Assembly: GCF_001624705.1 (NCBI RefSeq)
Contig: NZ_JSEO01000003.1
Location: 372,001 to 436,000 of the forward strand
Length of the DNA stretch: 64,000 bases
Direction of reading: 5' to 3'
Source of the DNA: Marinomonas sp. SBI8L
GTDB lineage: Bacteria > Pseudomonadota > Gammaproteobacteria > Pseudomonadales > Marinomonadaceae
Below are positions 44,537 to 52,622 of the stretch, one piece after another (the first letter of the stretch is position 1; each line of letters starts with the position of its first letter). A program made the translations under genes and the position numbers. The notes under the pieces were generated by a model. That model was not told the origin of the DNA. It was given only the letters and a program-made list of their open reading frames with translations, and did no database searches.

Positions 44537-45076
44537 ATGGATAAAAATGGATTCGATGCTGTTTTTGACAAAATTGTTGTGGAGTCTCTTGTAGGGTTAG
44601 GCTTTATAAAGAGTGGAAAAAGCATCTACTTTCTTGATGAGGAAATTAATGTAAGTCTTATTCGTTTAGGTGGTCGAAATGCTTGGCCTGGTGGAATTAG
44701 CCATGTGTTGTGTTTTAGGCATACATTTCTACCAAATCTCGACATGAAAGTTCCAGGCTCTTTCGAAAGTCAAGCTTTTTCATATCCAATAAAAATTGAT
44801 CCGGATAGTGTTGGTACCTTTTTGAATAAGGAGGATAAATATTACCCTCAAAATTTGAGATACGAGAAGGGGCGATATGATTATCAAGATAAACCAGATC
44901 ATCAGATATTCTCAGAATTGAAGAAGTTAAAAAATGATATTATTTCCTTTTGGGAATGGTCTAAGTCTATTACTCCCGTTTATCTTAAGGATGAAATATT
45001 ATCCAACGGTGAAGCCGCGTGGATAGAAAAGTTTTGGTTACAAGCATATGAATCAAAACTTGTAATCACGAATTAA
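44537..45076 (+). CDS. Hypothetical protein, possibly DUF4304-like
   Basis: Soluble protein of 179 residues from ATG 44537, preceded by AAAGGAA; the upstream frame overlaps the exporter gene. The N-terminus FDAVFDKIVVESLVGLGFIK and the following beta-rich LIRLGGRNAWPGGISHVLC recall DUF4304-type proteins, sometimes encoded near toxin-immunity genes, but the match is by eye only. No toxin-like gene is adjacent. Function unknown. Confidence 0.65.
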   Translation: MDKNGFDAVFDKIVVESLVGLGFIKSGKSIYFLDEEINVSLIRLGGRNAWPGGISHVLCFRHTFLPNLDMKVPGSFESQAFSYPIKIDPDSVGTFLNKEDKYYPQNLRYEKGRYDYQDKPDHQIFSELKKLKNDIISFWEWSKSITPVYLKDEILSNGEAAWIEKFWLQAYESKLVITN

Positions 45077-45165
45077 AATCTATTCAGTCATCAATTAGGC
45101 GTTAGAAGGCCCAGAATAAGCCAAGCTAGTTGATACTTATTTTGGGTGTGCGTGTTAGTTTTCTT

Positions 45166-46353
45166 TTATGCCCATTTAAATCGACGTACTTCATTACCCT
45201 CATCTGGTTTGGCTGGAATGTTAAAGGCCAATATTAATGAGGCAGCAGCCATAGCAGCACCTGCTAAAAAGACACTGGCAGGGGACACCAACCAGATTAA
45301 TCCAAAGGTCACTGGAATCACAACCGCTGCAATATGGCTGATAGTGAAAGACACGCCTGCAGTCGAGGCCATATCCGCTGGGTCTGCTATCTTCTGAAAG
45401 TAGGTTTTAATCGCCAGCGCCAAAGCAAAGAACAAGTGATCTATCACATATAAGCTACCTGCCATGATAGCCGAATCCACAAAAGCATAACCTACGAATA
45501 CCAGTATCAAACCTAGGTACTCAAAAATAAGGGCATTACGTTCGCCAAAGTGTCCGATCAACTTGCCAATTTTTTTCGCAAATAACCAATTAAAGGCATA
45601 GTTGATCAAGAACAAAAGCGTTATATCTGACGCAGAATAACCAAATTTTTCTACCATTAAAAAGCCTGCAAACACCACAAAGATTTGGCGTCTCGCACCG
45701 CTCATAAAGGTTAAGGCGTAATAGAGCCAGTAGCGTTTGCGCAACACTAGCTTTTTATTTTGTGGCACCTTAGCCTCAAAGTTAGGGAAGGCTAGCCAGA
45801 TAAATAGCACTATGGCTAGTGAGAGGCTGCCAGCAATAAGGTACACCCACTTAAACTCAAGTTGGAATATCTCTAATAAAACCCAAAGTCCAGAATAGGT
45901 AATGAGTGAGGCGAGCGCCCCAACGGAAATAAGCTTGCCTAATACCTCTGGCGCTTCTTCTTTTGTGAGCCATTGCAGGGATAAAGACTGCTTTAAGGTC
46001 TCAAAATAATGAAAGCCGATAGACATTAACAAGGTCGTACATAAAAGCCCTGCCACCGAAGGGAAAAAGCCCGTAATCGCCACGCCTAAAGTGAGCATCA
46101 CGAGTGAGAGCAACATGAACTTTTGTTCTCTTAAAAATAAGAGCACAAAGATGGCGGTAAAGGCTAAAAAGCCTGGGATCTCACGCACACTTTGTAATAA
46201 GCCAATTTCGGCGCCGGTAAAGTGTGCTTTTTCAATAACAAAGTTATTCAGTAGTGCCTGCCAGCTAGCAAATGCCATAGGTACGATAATAGATACCAGC
46301 ATGAGGAGATGCTTGGGAGTTTGCCAAGAATAAGCATTTCTATTGATTAACAT
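45166..46353 (-). CDS. Major facilitator superfamily transporter
   Basis: Membrane transporter of 395 residues with about 12 helices. Visible features are TGAEIGLLQSVREIPGF near helix 2, a central cytoplasmic loop (FEAKVPQNKKLVLRKRYWLY) and a second half beginning SGARRQIFVVF. A substrate is not evident. It is divergent from an AraC gene across 170 bp, as in drug-efflux pairs such as NimT/NimR, so an efflux role is plausible. Confidence 0.87.
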   Translation of the reverse strand: MLINRNAYSWQTPKHLLMLVSIIVPMAFASWQALLNNFVIEKAHFTGAEIGLLQSVREIPGFLAFTAIFVLLFLREQKFMLLSLVMLTLGVAITGFFPSVAGLLCTTLLMSIGFHYFETLKQSLSLQWLTKEEAPEVLGKLISVGALASLITYSGLWVLLEIFQLEFKWVYLIAGSLSLAIVLFIWLAFPNFEAKVPQNKKLVLRKRYWLYYALTFMSGARRQIFVVFAGFLMVEKFGYSASDITLLFLINYAFNWLFAKKIGKLIGHFGERNALIFEYLGLILVFVGYAFVDSAIMAGSLYVIDHLFFALALAIKTYFQKIADPADMASTAGVSFTISHIAAVVIPVTFGLIWLVSPASVFLAGAAMAAASLILAFNIPAKPDEGNEVRRFKWA

Positions 46354-46523
46354 TGTCTAATCTCTTCTGAAATAAATTGATATGAGACAGTCTATTCGTT
46401 ATTTTTTAGTCTTACTTTCTATGTTATGACGATCAATATCGATAAACAGACAATGTTGAAATGAGTGTTAACAATGAAAGTAAATAAAATAAAAAAGCCC
46501 ACTAAATCACAAAGCGAAAGATT

Positions 46524-47300
46524 ATGGCTAAGTTAACCTCGAACGAAAAAATTGAAAACGCAGGTGATAAATTCGTTCTTACCCATCAGATCGACATGCC
46601 AGCAGGGTATAAAGGGCAATTGCATCGACACATCTGGTATCAGCTTATGTATGCCTCAAGTGGGGTATTAAATGTTGAGTACCAGAATCAAATTATGTTT
46701 GTGCCACCGCAAAAAGCGATTTGGTTACCACCGAACTGTGATCATAGGGTAAGAGTGCCTGTAGGGGCGCATTTTCATAGTGTGTATTTTAGGCCTGATA
46801 CGGTTTCAGCCCTTGGAGATACGAGTAAAGTCTTAAGTGTTACCCCATTAGTGCGTGAACTGATTTTAGCTGTGGGCGAAATGACTCATGAAGATAAAGA
46901 GCTGGATGATAAGGATAAGCGACTCACGCAAGTTTTGATTGATCAGCTAAGTTTACAGGCGGATAGTGCTTTATCAGTTCTAATCCCTTCAGATAAGCGG
47001 TTAGCCGAATTAGTTAGGCAGATAATTCATACCCCAAGTAATGCAATGAGCCTAGAGGAGTGGGCTCAAACGCTTAACCTATCAAGTCGTACTATTACTC
47101 GAATTTTTACCAAAGAAGTGGGGATGGGTTTTAAAGAGTGGCGGCAAAAAGTACGTTTATTAGAGGCAATTAACTTGTTAGAGCAAGGTTTGCCAGTTAC
47201 TCAGGTTGCGTTAGAGGTAGGTTATCAATCTCCCTCTGCATTTACTTATGCCTTCAAGCAGGCGTTTGGGATAAACCCTGCTTCATATTTTGTAGGTTAG
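46524..47300 (+). CDS. AraC-family regulator with N-terminal cupin
   Basis: Regulator of 258 residues. The cupin-type N-terminal domain (about 20-110) has LHRHIWYQLMYASSGVLNVE and KAIWLPPNCDHRVRVP. The C-terminal helix-turn-helix pair is at about 155-255 (LEEWAQTLNLSSRTITRIFT; QVALEVGYQSPSAFTYAFKQ). This NimR-like class usually represses or activates a divergent transporter, here the MFS gene. Its stop codon overlaps that of the convergent DUF6463 gene. Confidence 0.9.
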   Translation: MAKLTSNEKIENAGDKFVLTHQIDMPAGYKGQLHRHIWYQLMYASSGVLNVEYQNQIMFVPPQKAIWLPPNCDHRVRVPVGAHFHSVYFRPDTVSALGDTSKVLSVTPLVRELILAVGEMTHEDKELDDKDKRLTQVLIDQLSLQADSALSVLIPSDKRLAELVRQIIHTPSNAMSLEEWAQTLNLSSRTITRIFTKEVGMGFKEWRQKVRLLEAINLLEQGLPVTQVALEVGYQSPSAFTYAFKQAFGINPASYFVG

Positions 47301-47707
47301 TTACTCTCTTGCAGCTTCTTTTCGATTCTTTGATTGATAAGATCTGGAATACCAAATAAGAGAATGAAACCTTGGATAAGCAATAAATAGGCAGTCTCAA
47401 AAGGCGAAAGGAAAACTAAAATAATCCCTATTATTATCAATCCCCAAGCTAAAGAAAGTGGTGGAATAAAGCCTTCTTTAAGTGCCTTTTGTAAGAATAA
47501 GCCTAACATGATTATCATAACGCCTGATATCAAGAACCAGACGATAGCTAAACGGTCAAATATAGGTTCATCATTGATGAAAATGCTCGAAAACCAATGG
47601 TCGTTGTGCATATTAACCAGAGATTGCCAGCCATAATAGGTTCCTATTAGGCAATGAAATATACCTGTTGCAACTAGGTAGTAGCCTGAATATTTCATTA
47701 GTTTCAT
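47297..47707 (-). CDS. DUF6463-like small membrane protein
   Basis: Four-helix membrane protein of 136 residues: YSGYYLVATGIFHCLIGTYY, DRLAIVWFLISGVM, IPPLSLAWGLIIIGIILV and LLIQGFILLFG. It is clearly paralogous to the gene at 49757-50161. GAGGAAG lies 5 bp before ATG 47707. An 8-bp inverted repeat (47734-47741, 47756-47763) lies in its promoter. Function unknown. Confidence 0.82.
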   Translation of the reverse strand: MKLMKYSGYYLVATGIFHCLIGTYYGWQSLVNMHNDHWFSSIFINDEPIFDRLAIVWFLISGVMIIMLGLFLQKALKEGFIPPLSLAWGLIIIGIILVFLSPFETAYLLLIQGFILLFGIPDLINQRIEKKLQESN

Positions 47708-47730
47708 CTTAACTTCCTCTCATTTATACC

Positions 47731-47742
47731 TGTTAAAGTGAA
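47731..47742. promoter_or_regulatory. 12-mer TGTTAAAGTGAA shared by two promoters
   Basis: The same 12 bases occur at 48725-48736 upstream of the SDR gene, in the same orientation. Here they form the left arm of the TAAAGTGA/TCACTTTA dyad. A shared regulator, perhaps the LysR encoded at 48883, is possible but weakly supported. Confidence 0.35.
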
Positions 47743-47955
47743 GTAATAAATTCCCTCACTTTATTTAGAACAACTCGTCTTTAAGCTTAGCGACAAAATA
47801 CAAAAAATCATGTTTGAACGCTCGAAATAAAGCGCGCATATTTTAGCATGTCAAAGCTGAAGCACATATCTAAAAAACATAGATAAGATATAAATTAGAT
47901 TCATCTTATGTTGCTGATTAAGATGGATTAAGTTACACCATACCTCCATTAGCCC

Positions 47956-48675
47956 TTATGATTTGTCCATTGATCCATTGATCCATTGGCTGTCAGGTCC
48001 GGTTAGAAAAGCGATAATATTTGCTATGTCTGCAGGGGTGCCTAGCCTTTGCATTGGGTTCATTTGAGATAAATGCTCAATTTGTTGTTGAGATTTATCT
48101 CGTAAGAAGAGTTCGGTGTTTGTTGGCCCTGGAGCTATTGCATTTACAGTAATACTTTTTCCTTTTAGCTCTTTGGCTAAAATATTTGTTAGCGCTTCAA
48201 CTGCTGCTTTTGTGGCGCTATAAATACCATACTCTTCTAGTTTTAACCCCAGTACACTGCTAGACATATTAATAATTCGTCCACCCTGATTTAACCTTTT
48301 GGAGGCTTCACGTAAGGTGTTAAAAGTACCTTTTAAATTGGTTTCGATTTGCTTTTCGAATAATTCATCGCTGCTATTTGCTATAGAGGCTAATTTCATG
48401 CAACCTGCATTATTAACTAGGATATCGACTTTACCCAAGCGAGTTTCTACTTGCTTAAAAAGGTGTCTGACGGACTCTGGGCTTGCGATATCACACTGGA
48501 TTGCGATTGCCTGATAGCCAAGCGAAGTGAGTTCTTTGACTAAGTTGATAGCTTGCTCAGAGCTTGAAACATAATTTATTGCAATACTAAAGCCTTCAAT
48601 CGCAAGTCTTCTGCTAATACTTGCCCCAATACCGCGTGATCCGCCTGTTATGATGGCGACTTTTTGATTAGACAT
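47956..48675 (-). CDS. SDR-family oxidoreductase with frameshifted C-terminus
   Basis: Short-chain dehydrogenase of 239 residues as read. It has the cofactor loop TGGSRGIGASISRRLA (about 10-25), NNAGCMKLAS, the catalytic Ser in NMSSSVLGL, YxxxK as YSATKAAVEAL, and NAIAPGPTNTELF. The end reads SQWINGSMDKS-stop. A tandem 8-bp duplication at 47967-47982 shifts the frame there; without one copy the reading continues as SQWINGQIIRANGGMV and stops at 47933, the usual family ending. The enzyme may be weakened or inactive. A LysR gene is divergent. Confidence 0.87.
   Translation of the reverse strand: MSNQKVAIITGGSRGIGASISRRLAIEGFSIAINYVSSSEQAINLVKELTSLGYQAIAIQCDIASPESVRHLFKQVETRLGKVDILVNNAGCMKLASIANSSDELFEKQIETNLKGTFNTLREASKRLNQGGRIINMSSSVLGLKLEEYGIYSATKAAVEALTNILAKELKGKSITVNAIAPGPTNTELFLRDKSQQQIEHLSQMNPMQRLGTPADIANIIAFLTGPDSQWINGSMDKS
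47967..47988. repeat. 8-bp tandem duplication causing the SDR frameshift
   Basis: CCATTGAT is repeated twice and followed by a partial third unit CCATTG. The insertion of eight bases changes the frame of the SDR gene nine codons before its expected end. Slippage on a short repeat is the simplest cause. Confidence 0.85.
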
Positions 48676-48882
48676 ACTTTTACCTCAATTTAGCTGATTA
48701 GAATAAGGGTGAGTATGACCTTTATGTTAAAGTGAATAATTGCTTATAAATTGATAATACAATTCCATTTATAATAATAATGTGAGCATTCGTTTTCATC
48801 TGGGATAGCTCAATGGCGTAAACTTAACTGCGGCAATTTAATTTTTTCGCTTAACCCATGTTTTTTAATTAAAGGGAAAGAA

Positions 48883-49770
48883 ATGGATAAATTTAAAGAG
48901 ATGCAGATCTTCTCCCGAGTGGCAGAGCGTAATAGTTTTACTCTGGCGGCAGAAGACTTAGTCGTGCCACGCGCCACAGTGACGAACAGTATTAAACGTT
49001 TAGAAAGCCGCCTTGGGGTTAGATTGCTAGAACGGACCACTCGCCAAGTGCGTTTAACTTTGGATGGAGAGCAGTATTATGAAAAATGCATCAAACTGCT
49101 TGGGGAGTTGGAAGAAGTTGAGAATAGTTTTTTAAAACACTCTCCTAAAGGTGTGCTAAGGGTCAATTTACAAGGGACACTTGCTAAACATTTTGTCATT
49201 CCTCGTCTTCCTGATTTCTTAAAGCGTTATCCAGATATTAAAATCCATATTGCTGAGGATGATCGACTTATTGACCTTGTAAAAGAGGGAATCGATTGTG
49301 TATTAAGAGCGGGTGAGTTACAGGATTCCAGTTTAATTGTGAAACCTTTAACTCAACTGGAAATTGTGACAGTGGCGAGTCCTGAATATCTTGATCAATA
49401 CGGAACGCCCAAAGATTTAAACGCTTTGCAGAACCATAATGGTATTGCCTATTCATTAGATGTAAAAGCCAGACCTTCTGAATTTGATTTTCTTGTCAAA
49501 AATAAGCTGGTTTCAGTACATTTGAATTCCCTGGTGGCCGTCTCAGGCGCTGAGGTTTATACCGCTAGCGCCAAAGCTGGATTAGGCCTGATACAAGTCC
49601 CTAAATACCGGATTAGGCATGAGTTAGAAACAGGTGAATTAGTGCCTATACTCACTCAATTCTCTGTGCCAAGCATGCCTGTCTCCGCTTTATATCCTCA
49701 TAAAAAGCATCTTTCTCAGCGCACAGGTGTTTTTGTTGATTGGCTTGCTGAGATTTTTAATAAGGCTTAA
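48883..49770 (+). CDS. LysR-family regulator
   Basis: Regulator of 295 residues of the CrgA-like group: FSRVAERNSFTLAAEDLVVP, ATVTNSIKRLESRLGVRLLE, then an effector domain from about 90. Good AAAGGGAAAG before ATG. It is divergent from the SDR gene, its likely target. Its 3' end overlaps the convergent DUF6463 gene by 14 bp. Confidence 0.9.
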   Translation: MDKFKEMQIFSRVAERNSFTLAAEDLVVPRATVTNSIKRLESRLGVRLLERTTRQVRLTLDGEQYYEKCIKLLGELEEVENSFLKHSPKGVLRVNLQGTLAKHFVIPRLPDFLKRYPDIKIHIAEDDRLIDLVKEGIDCVLRAGELQDSSLIVKPLTQLEIVTVASPEYLDQYGTPKDLNALQNHNGIAYSLDVKARPSEFDFLVKNKLVSVHLNSLVAVSGAEVYTASAKAGLGLIQVPKYRIRHELETGELVPILTQFSVPSMPVSALYPHKKHLSQRTGVFVDWLAEIFNKA

Positions 49771-50161
49771 CTACTCGCTTTCTCAAAGGTGTTAATATTT
49801 TTGCTTTTAGGCTACCTCGCATTAAAATAATGCCTTGAATAATAAAGAAATAAGCGCCTGATACAGGCATTATGATGGCGACAATAATACCTATTAGGAT
49901 AAAGCCCCAAGCTAAGGAAACGGGAGGAATAAAGCCTTCATCTAACGCTTTTTGAAGCATGATGCCAAATAGAATCCAGAAAATTCCTGACAGTAAAAAC
50001 CAAGAAATTGCCTCACGATCAAACAATATCTGATCGCCAGCCATGGTGCTGGCCAACCAATTATCTTGGTGCATGGCTAAGAGCGTTTCCCAACCTAAAA
50101 TTAAGCCAATAACACTGTGAAGTATGCCTGTTGCGATTAGGTAATATCCTGAATATTTCAT
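49757..50161 (-). CDS. DUF6463-like small membrane protein (paralogue)
   Basis: Membrane protein of 134 residues with four hydrophobic segments. It shares the start MKYSGYYL-ATGI-H and the block LQKAL-EGFIPP-SLAWG-I-IGII with the gene at 47297-47707. The pair brackets the SDR/LysR genes. It is downstream of a TetR gene on the same strand and may be in its operon. Confidence 0.82.
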   Translation of the reverse strand: MKYSGYYLIATGILHSVIGLILGWETLLAMHQDNWLASTMAGDQILFDREAISWFLLSGIFWILFGIMLQKALDEGFIPPVSLAWGFILIGIIVAIIMPVSGAYFFIIQGIILMRGSLKAKILTPLRKRVVKPY

Positions 50162-50192
50162 GGTTTTCTATCCTTAAAGTTTCAATTTAAAA

Positions 50193-50798
50193 TCAGTTAT
50201 CCTTGGGCATTGGCAAAAAAGCTTGAGATGCCATCGCTGTGACTCTTAATACGGTTTCGATAGAGGGTCTTGGATGTATCTGTTGCATGCCTAAAAAATT
50301 GGCATAGGCCATTAATGCGATATCTTCTGCTTCTTCTTTAGGAAGGCCAAGTTCGGCATAACATTGGGCTAAATAGCCTTGTCTTTGCTGGTCTATTTTT
50401 TCTAAGTGTCCGCTAATACTCGGCTCTTTTAATGCCCAGGCACGTATGTGCATTTCTGCCTCAATGTTTTGTCCTGCGATGACTTGATCCAGTTTATTTA
50501 ATCTTTCAAGTGGTGAGTCTTCTGTGTTTGCCTGCTTGATAAAATCTAATGTCATCTTTTCATACCAATGTGTCATCAGAGCATCAATAAAAGCGTTTCG
50601 ATTATCAAAGTGGTGATAAAAGGAGCCTTTGGTTACGCCTTTTAATTCGCATAAAGGAATGATCTTTAGAGACTCAGGGCCTTTTTTGATTAACACTTTT
50701 AGTGCAAATTCTAGCCAGTCTAATTGGCTACTTTTACTTTCTTTGTTTTTGCCTGTTTGGGCTTTATTTAAGTCTTTTTTTGTTTTTTTTGTATTCAT
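50193..50798 (-). CDS. TetR-family regulator
   Basis: Regulator of 201 residues. A lysine-rich N-terminal extension (about 1-25) precedes the helix-turn-helix region LKIIPLCELKGVTKGSFYHHF-like (about 45-65), followed by an alpha-helical ligand domain. It overlaps the DUF2867 gene by 4 bp. The 43-bp palindrome ahead of that gene is the natural autoregulatory operator. Confidence 0.9.
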   Translation of the reverse strand: MNTKKTKKDLNKAQTGKNKESKSSQLDWLEFALKVLIKKGPESLKIIPLCELKGVTKGSFYHHFDNRNAFIDALMTHWYEKMTLDFIKQANTEDSPLERLNKLDQVIAGQNIEAEMHIRAWALKEPSISGHLEKIDQQRQGYLAQCYAELGLPKEEAEDIALMAYANFLGMQQIHPRPSIETVLRVTAMASQAFLPMPKDN

Positions 50799-51307
50799 AA
50801 TCTTTTAGCTTTTAGCGCGTTATTCATCACAGTACGTGCGATGATGTAATGGAAAGGCAAAATGCTATTGACATAGAGCCTACCTATCAATGTTTTTTGG
50901 TTAACTAAGGTAGAAACGATGACTTGATCAGCCTGTTTTAACACAGAGATATAGAAGATCATATGCTTGTCTTCGGCATAAGAAATAATCTCATCTTGAG
51001 TCTTCTCAATGACAGTTAAGAAACCTGCTTTATCACCTATTGTTAACTCGTCGCTGCTTGGTGTTAGGTTATCTGCGCCTACTTCAAAACCAAATAATTT
51101 AACTATTCGATTACGAATTTTCATTAACTTAGAAACCCAGCTAGGCATGTGCGCAAAAATGGCGTGCTGTAATTGGCTTGGGCTCAAAGATGGCTTGTTT
51201 AGAGGCATTGAAAGGGCATCACGAAAATAGTGGCCTTCAACCTTACTTGCAAGCTTATCCTGTTTGGGTTCATCTAAGGTTTGAATATTGGAGAAAAGCC
51301 AAGTCAT
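50795..51307 (-). CDS. DUF2867-family protein
   Basis: Protein of 170 residues from ATG 51307, which has AAAGGA six bases upstream; longer in-frame starts lie in the palindrome region. It shows the DUF2867 pattern: YFRDALSMPLN, WVSKLMKIRNRIVKLFGF, FLTVIEKTQDEIISYAEDKH and VNQKTLIGRLYVNSILPFHY. This family is often found next to TetR genes or fused to NAD(P)-binding domains. Biochemical role unknown. It is first in the operon with the TetR gene. Confidence 0.83.
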   Translation of the reverse strand: MTWLFSNIQTLDEPKQDKLASKVEGHYFRDALSMPLNKPSLSPSQLQHAIFAHMPSWVSKLMKIRNRIVKLFGFEVGADNLTPSSDELTIGDKAGFLTVIEKTQDEIISYAEDKHMIFYISVLKQADQVIVSTLVNQKTLIGRLYVNSILPFHYIIARTVMNNALKAKRL

Positions 51308-51346
51308 AGTCATTCCTTTGTCTCTCATTGATAGTATGAAGCTAAA

Positions 51347-51389
51347 AACATTCAATACATACCATACTGTATGGTATGTATTGAATGTT
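51347..51389. promoter_or_regulatory. 43-bp near-perfect palindrome, TetR operator candidate
   Basis: Two 21-bp arms match perfectly around a single central T. The inner core is CATACCATAC-T-GTATGGTATG. The site lies 40 bp before the DUF2867 start, where it would cover a promoter. Arms of this length exceed a single TetR dimer site, so two dimers or nested binding are possible. Confidence 0.75.
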
Positions 51390-51439
51390 AGATAAAACTT
51401 GAATACTTGTAAAGAGAAAAAATGAATCGCTTCTAAAGG

Positions 51440-51799
51440 CTAATCTTGACGAGTGTTATTACTTTCTAGATGAGAAATGCCCCAAGCCCTTAAGGACTCA
51501 ATAACTGGCGCTAATGTTTTGCCATAGTCAGTCATGGAATATTCGACTCTAGGTGGCACTTCAGGATGAATTGTGCGTGAAATTAGCTTTGTTTCTTCTA
51601 ACTCTCTTAGCTGCTTAGTTAGCATTCTTTGGGTAATGTTGGGCATGATACGACGCAGTTCATTAAAGCGAATTGAAGTATCTTGATTACTGCTATCTAA
51701 CAGGTGATAAAGAATTGCGCCTTTCCATTTCCCTCCTATGATTTCGAGAGCTCTTTCTACTGGGCAACCAAGGTTACAGTCATAATCTGTGTGCGGCAT
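51440..51799 (-). CDS. HxlR-family regulator
   Basis: Winged-helix regulator of 119 residues from ATG 51799; TTG 51811 is an alternative. The family pattern is CPVERALEIIGGKWKGAIL, RFNELRRIMPNITQRMLTKQ and VPPRVEYSMTDYGKTL. Cys residues at about 8 and 12 are at the position used by thiol-sensing HxlR proteins. It is divergent from a flavodoxin-fold quinone reductase gene, a common electrophile-response pair. Confidence 0.9.
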   Translation of the reverse strand: MPHTDYDCNLGCPVERALEIIGGKWKGAILYHLLDSSNQDTSIRFNELRRIMPNITQRMLTKQLRELEETKLISRTIHPEVPPRVEYSMTDYGKTLAPVIESLRAWGISHLESNNTRQD

Positions 51800-51964
51800 T
51801 TTTACGTCCAAGGGTATACAAAAAGGTACTGAGTTCTTAAAAAGTGCCTTCTTATGTCGGCTAAATTTTTTGTTTATTCTGCTCCCTCACTCATGTTCTC
51901 GCAAGAGAAATTCATAGTCATATATTGAAGACATCAGATTGAAAAAGTAGATTGGAGAAAATAG

Positions 51965-52561
51965 ATGAAAACCCTCGTTTTAGTTGCCCATAAATACCTA
52001 GCGACACGTTCCATTGCTAACCAAGCCATAGTTGAAAGCCTAAATGCGATAGAAGGTTTGGAGATACGAGATCTGTACCAGTTATATCCTGATTTTAAAA
52101 TTGATGTCGCCAATGAACAGCAGGCATTGCTTGAAGCTGATTTGATTATTTTTCAATTTCCTATCCATTGGTATAGCGTACCTGGGATTTTAAAAGAGTG
52201 GATGGATCAGGTGCTGCTTTATGGTTTTGCTTATGGCAGTACTGGGGATAAATTGAAAGATAAGCGTTTGCTTATTTCAACAACATTGGGCGGAGATATC
52301 GCCTCTTATCAAGTCGGTGGACATAACAACTTTAGCCTTGAGACTTTATTTACGCCCTTAGAGCAAACCGCTGCCTTATGTGGGATGCACTGGCTATCGC
52401 CTATGGCCAGTGGCAATATGTTATACATACCAGATATTGCGAATAAAAAGGAAGATGTCGTCCAAAGAGCAAGTGCCTATGGCGCAAAGCTGAAGGAGCG
52501 GATTAGCTCGATTAAAGAGGCAGTTAAACCTATCTCTCCTCTTAAATGCGTTGTGAGTTAA
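51965..52561 (+). CDS. NAD(P)H:quinone oxidoreductase, flavodoxin-2 family
   Basis: FMN/FAD reductase of 198 residues similar to KefF/YwrO/MdaB. It has VLVAHKYLATRSIANQAIVE at the N-terminus, QFPIHWYSVPGILKEWMDQV (about 61-80), GSTGDKLKDKRLLISTTLGG and LCGMHWLSPMASGN. It should reduce quinones by two electrons. It is divergent from HxlR, and a terminator follows. Confidence 0.88.
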   Translation: MKTLVLVAHKYLATRSIANQAIVESLNAIEGLEIRDLYQLYPDFKIDVANEQQALLEADLIIFQFPIHWYSVPGILKEWMDQVLLYGFAYGSTGDKLKDKRLLISTTLGGDIASYQVGGHNNFSLETLFTPLEQTAALCGMHWLSPMASGNMLYIPDIANKKEDVVQRASAYGAKLKERISSIKEAVKPISPLKCVVS

Positions 52562-52579
52562 ATAACATTATTGGACAAG

Positions 52580-52606
52580 AAAGAGGGGGTTGTTAGCCCC
52601 TCTTTT
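52580..52606 (+). terminator. Terminator after quinone reductase gene
   Basis: An 8-bp stem AAGAGGGG/CCCCTCTT with a GTTGTTAG-type loop is followed by TTTT-like residues. It also lies 17 bp past the end of the convergent dehydrogenase gene and may serve both. Confidence 0.75.
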
Positions 52607-52622
52607 ACTCTTTGAGGGCTTG

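Noticed and set aside
47967-47988. SDR tandem repeat as a proven phase-variation switch
   Set aside because: Only two and a partial copies are present, and one genome cannot show switching; kept as a frameshift observation.
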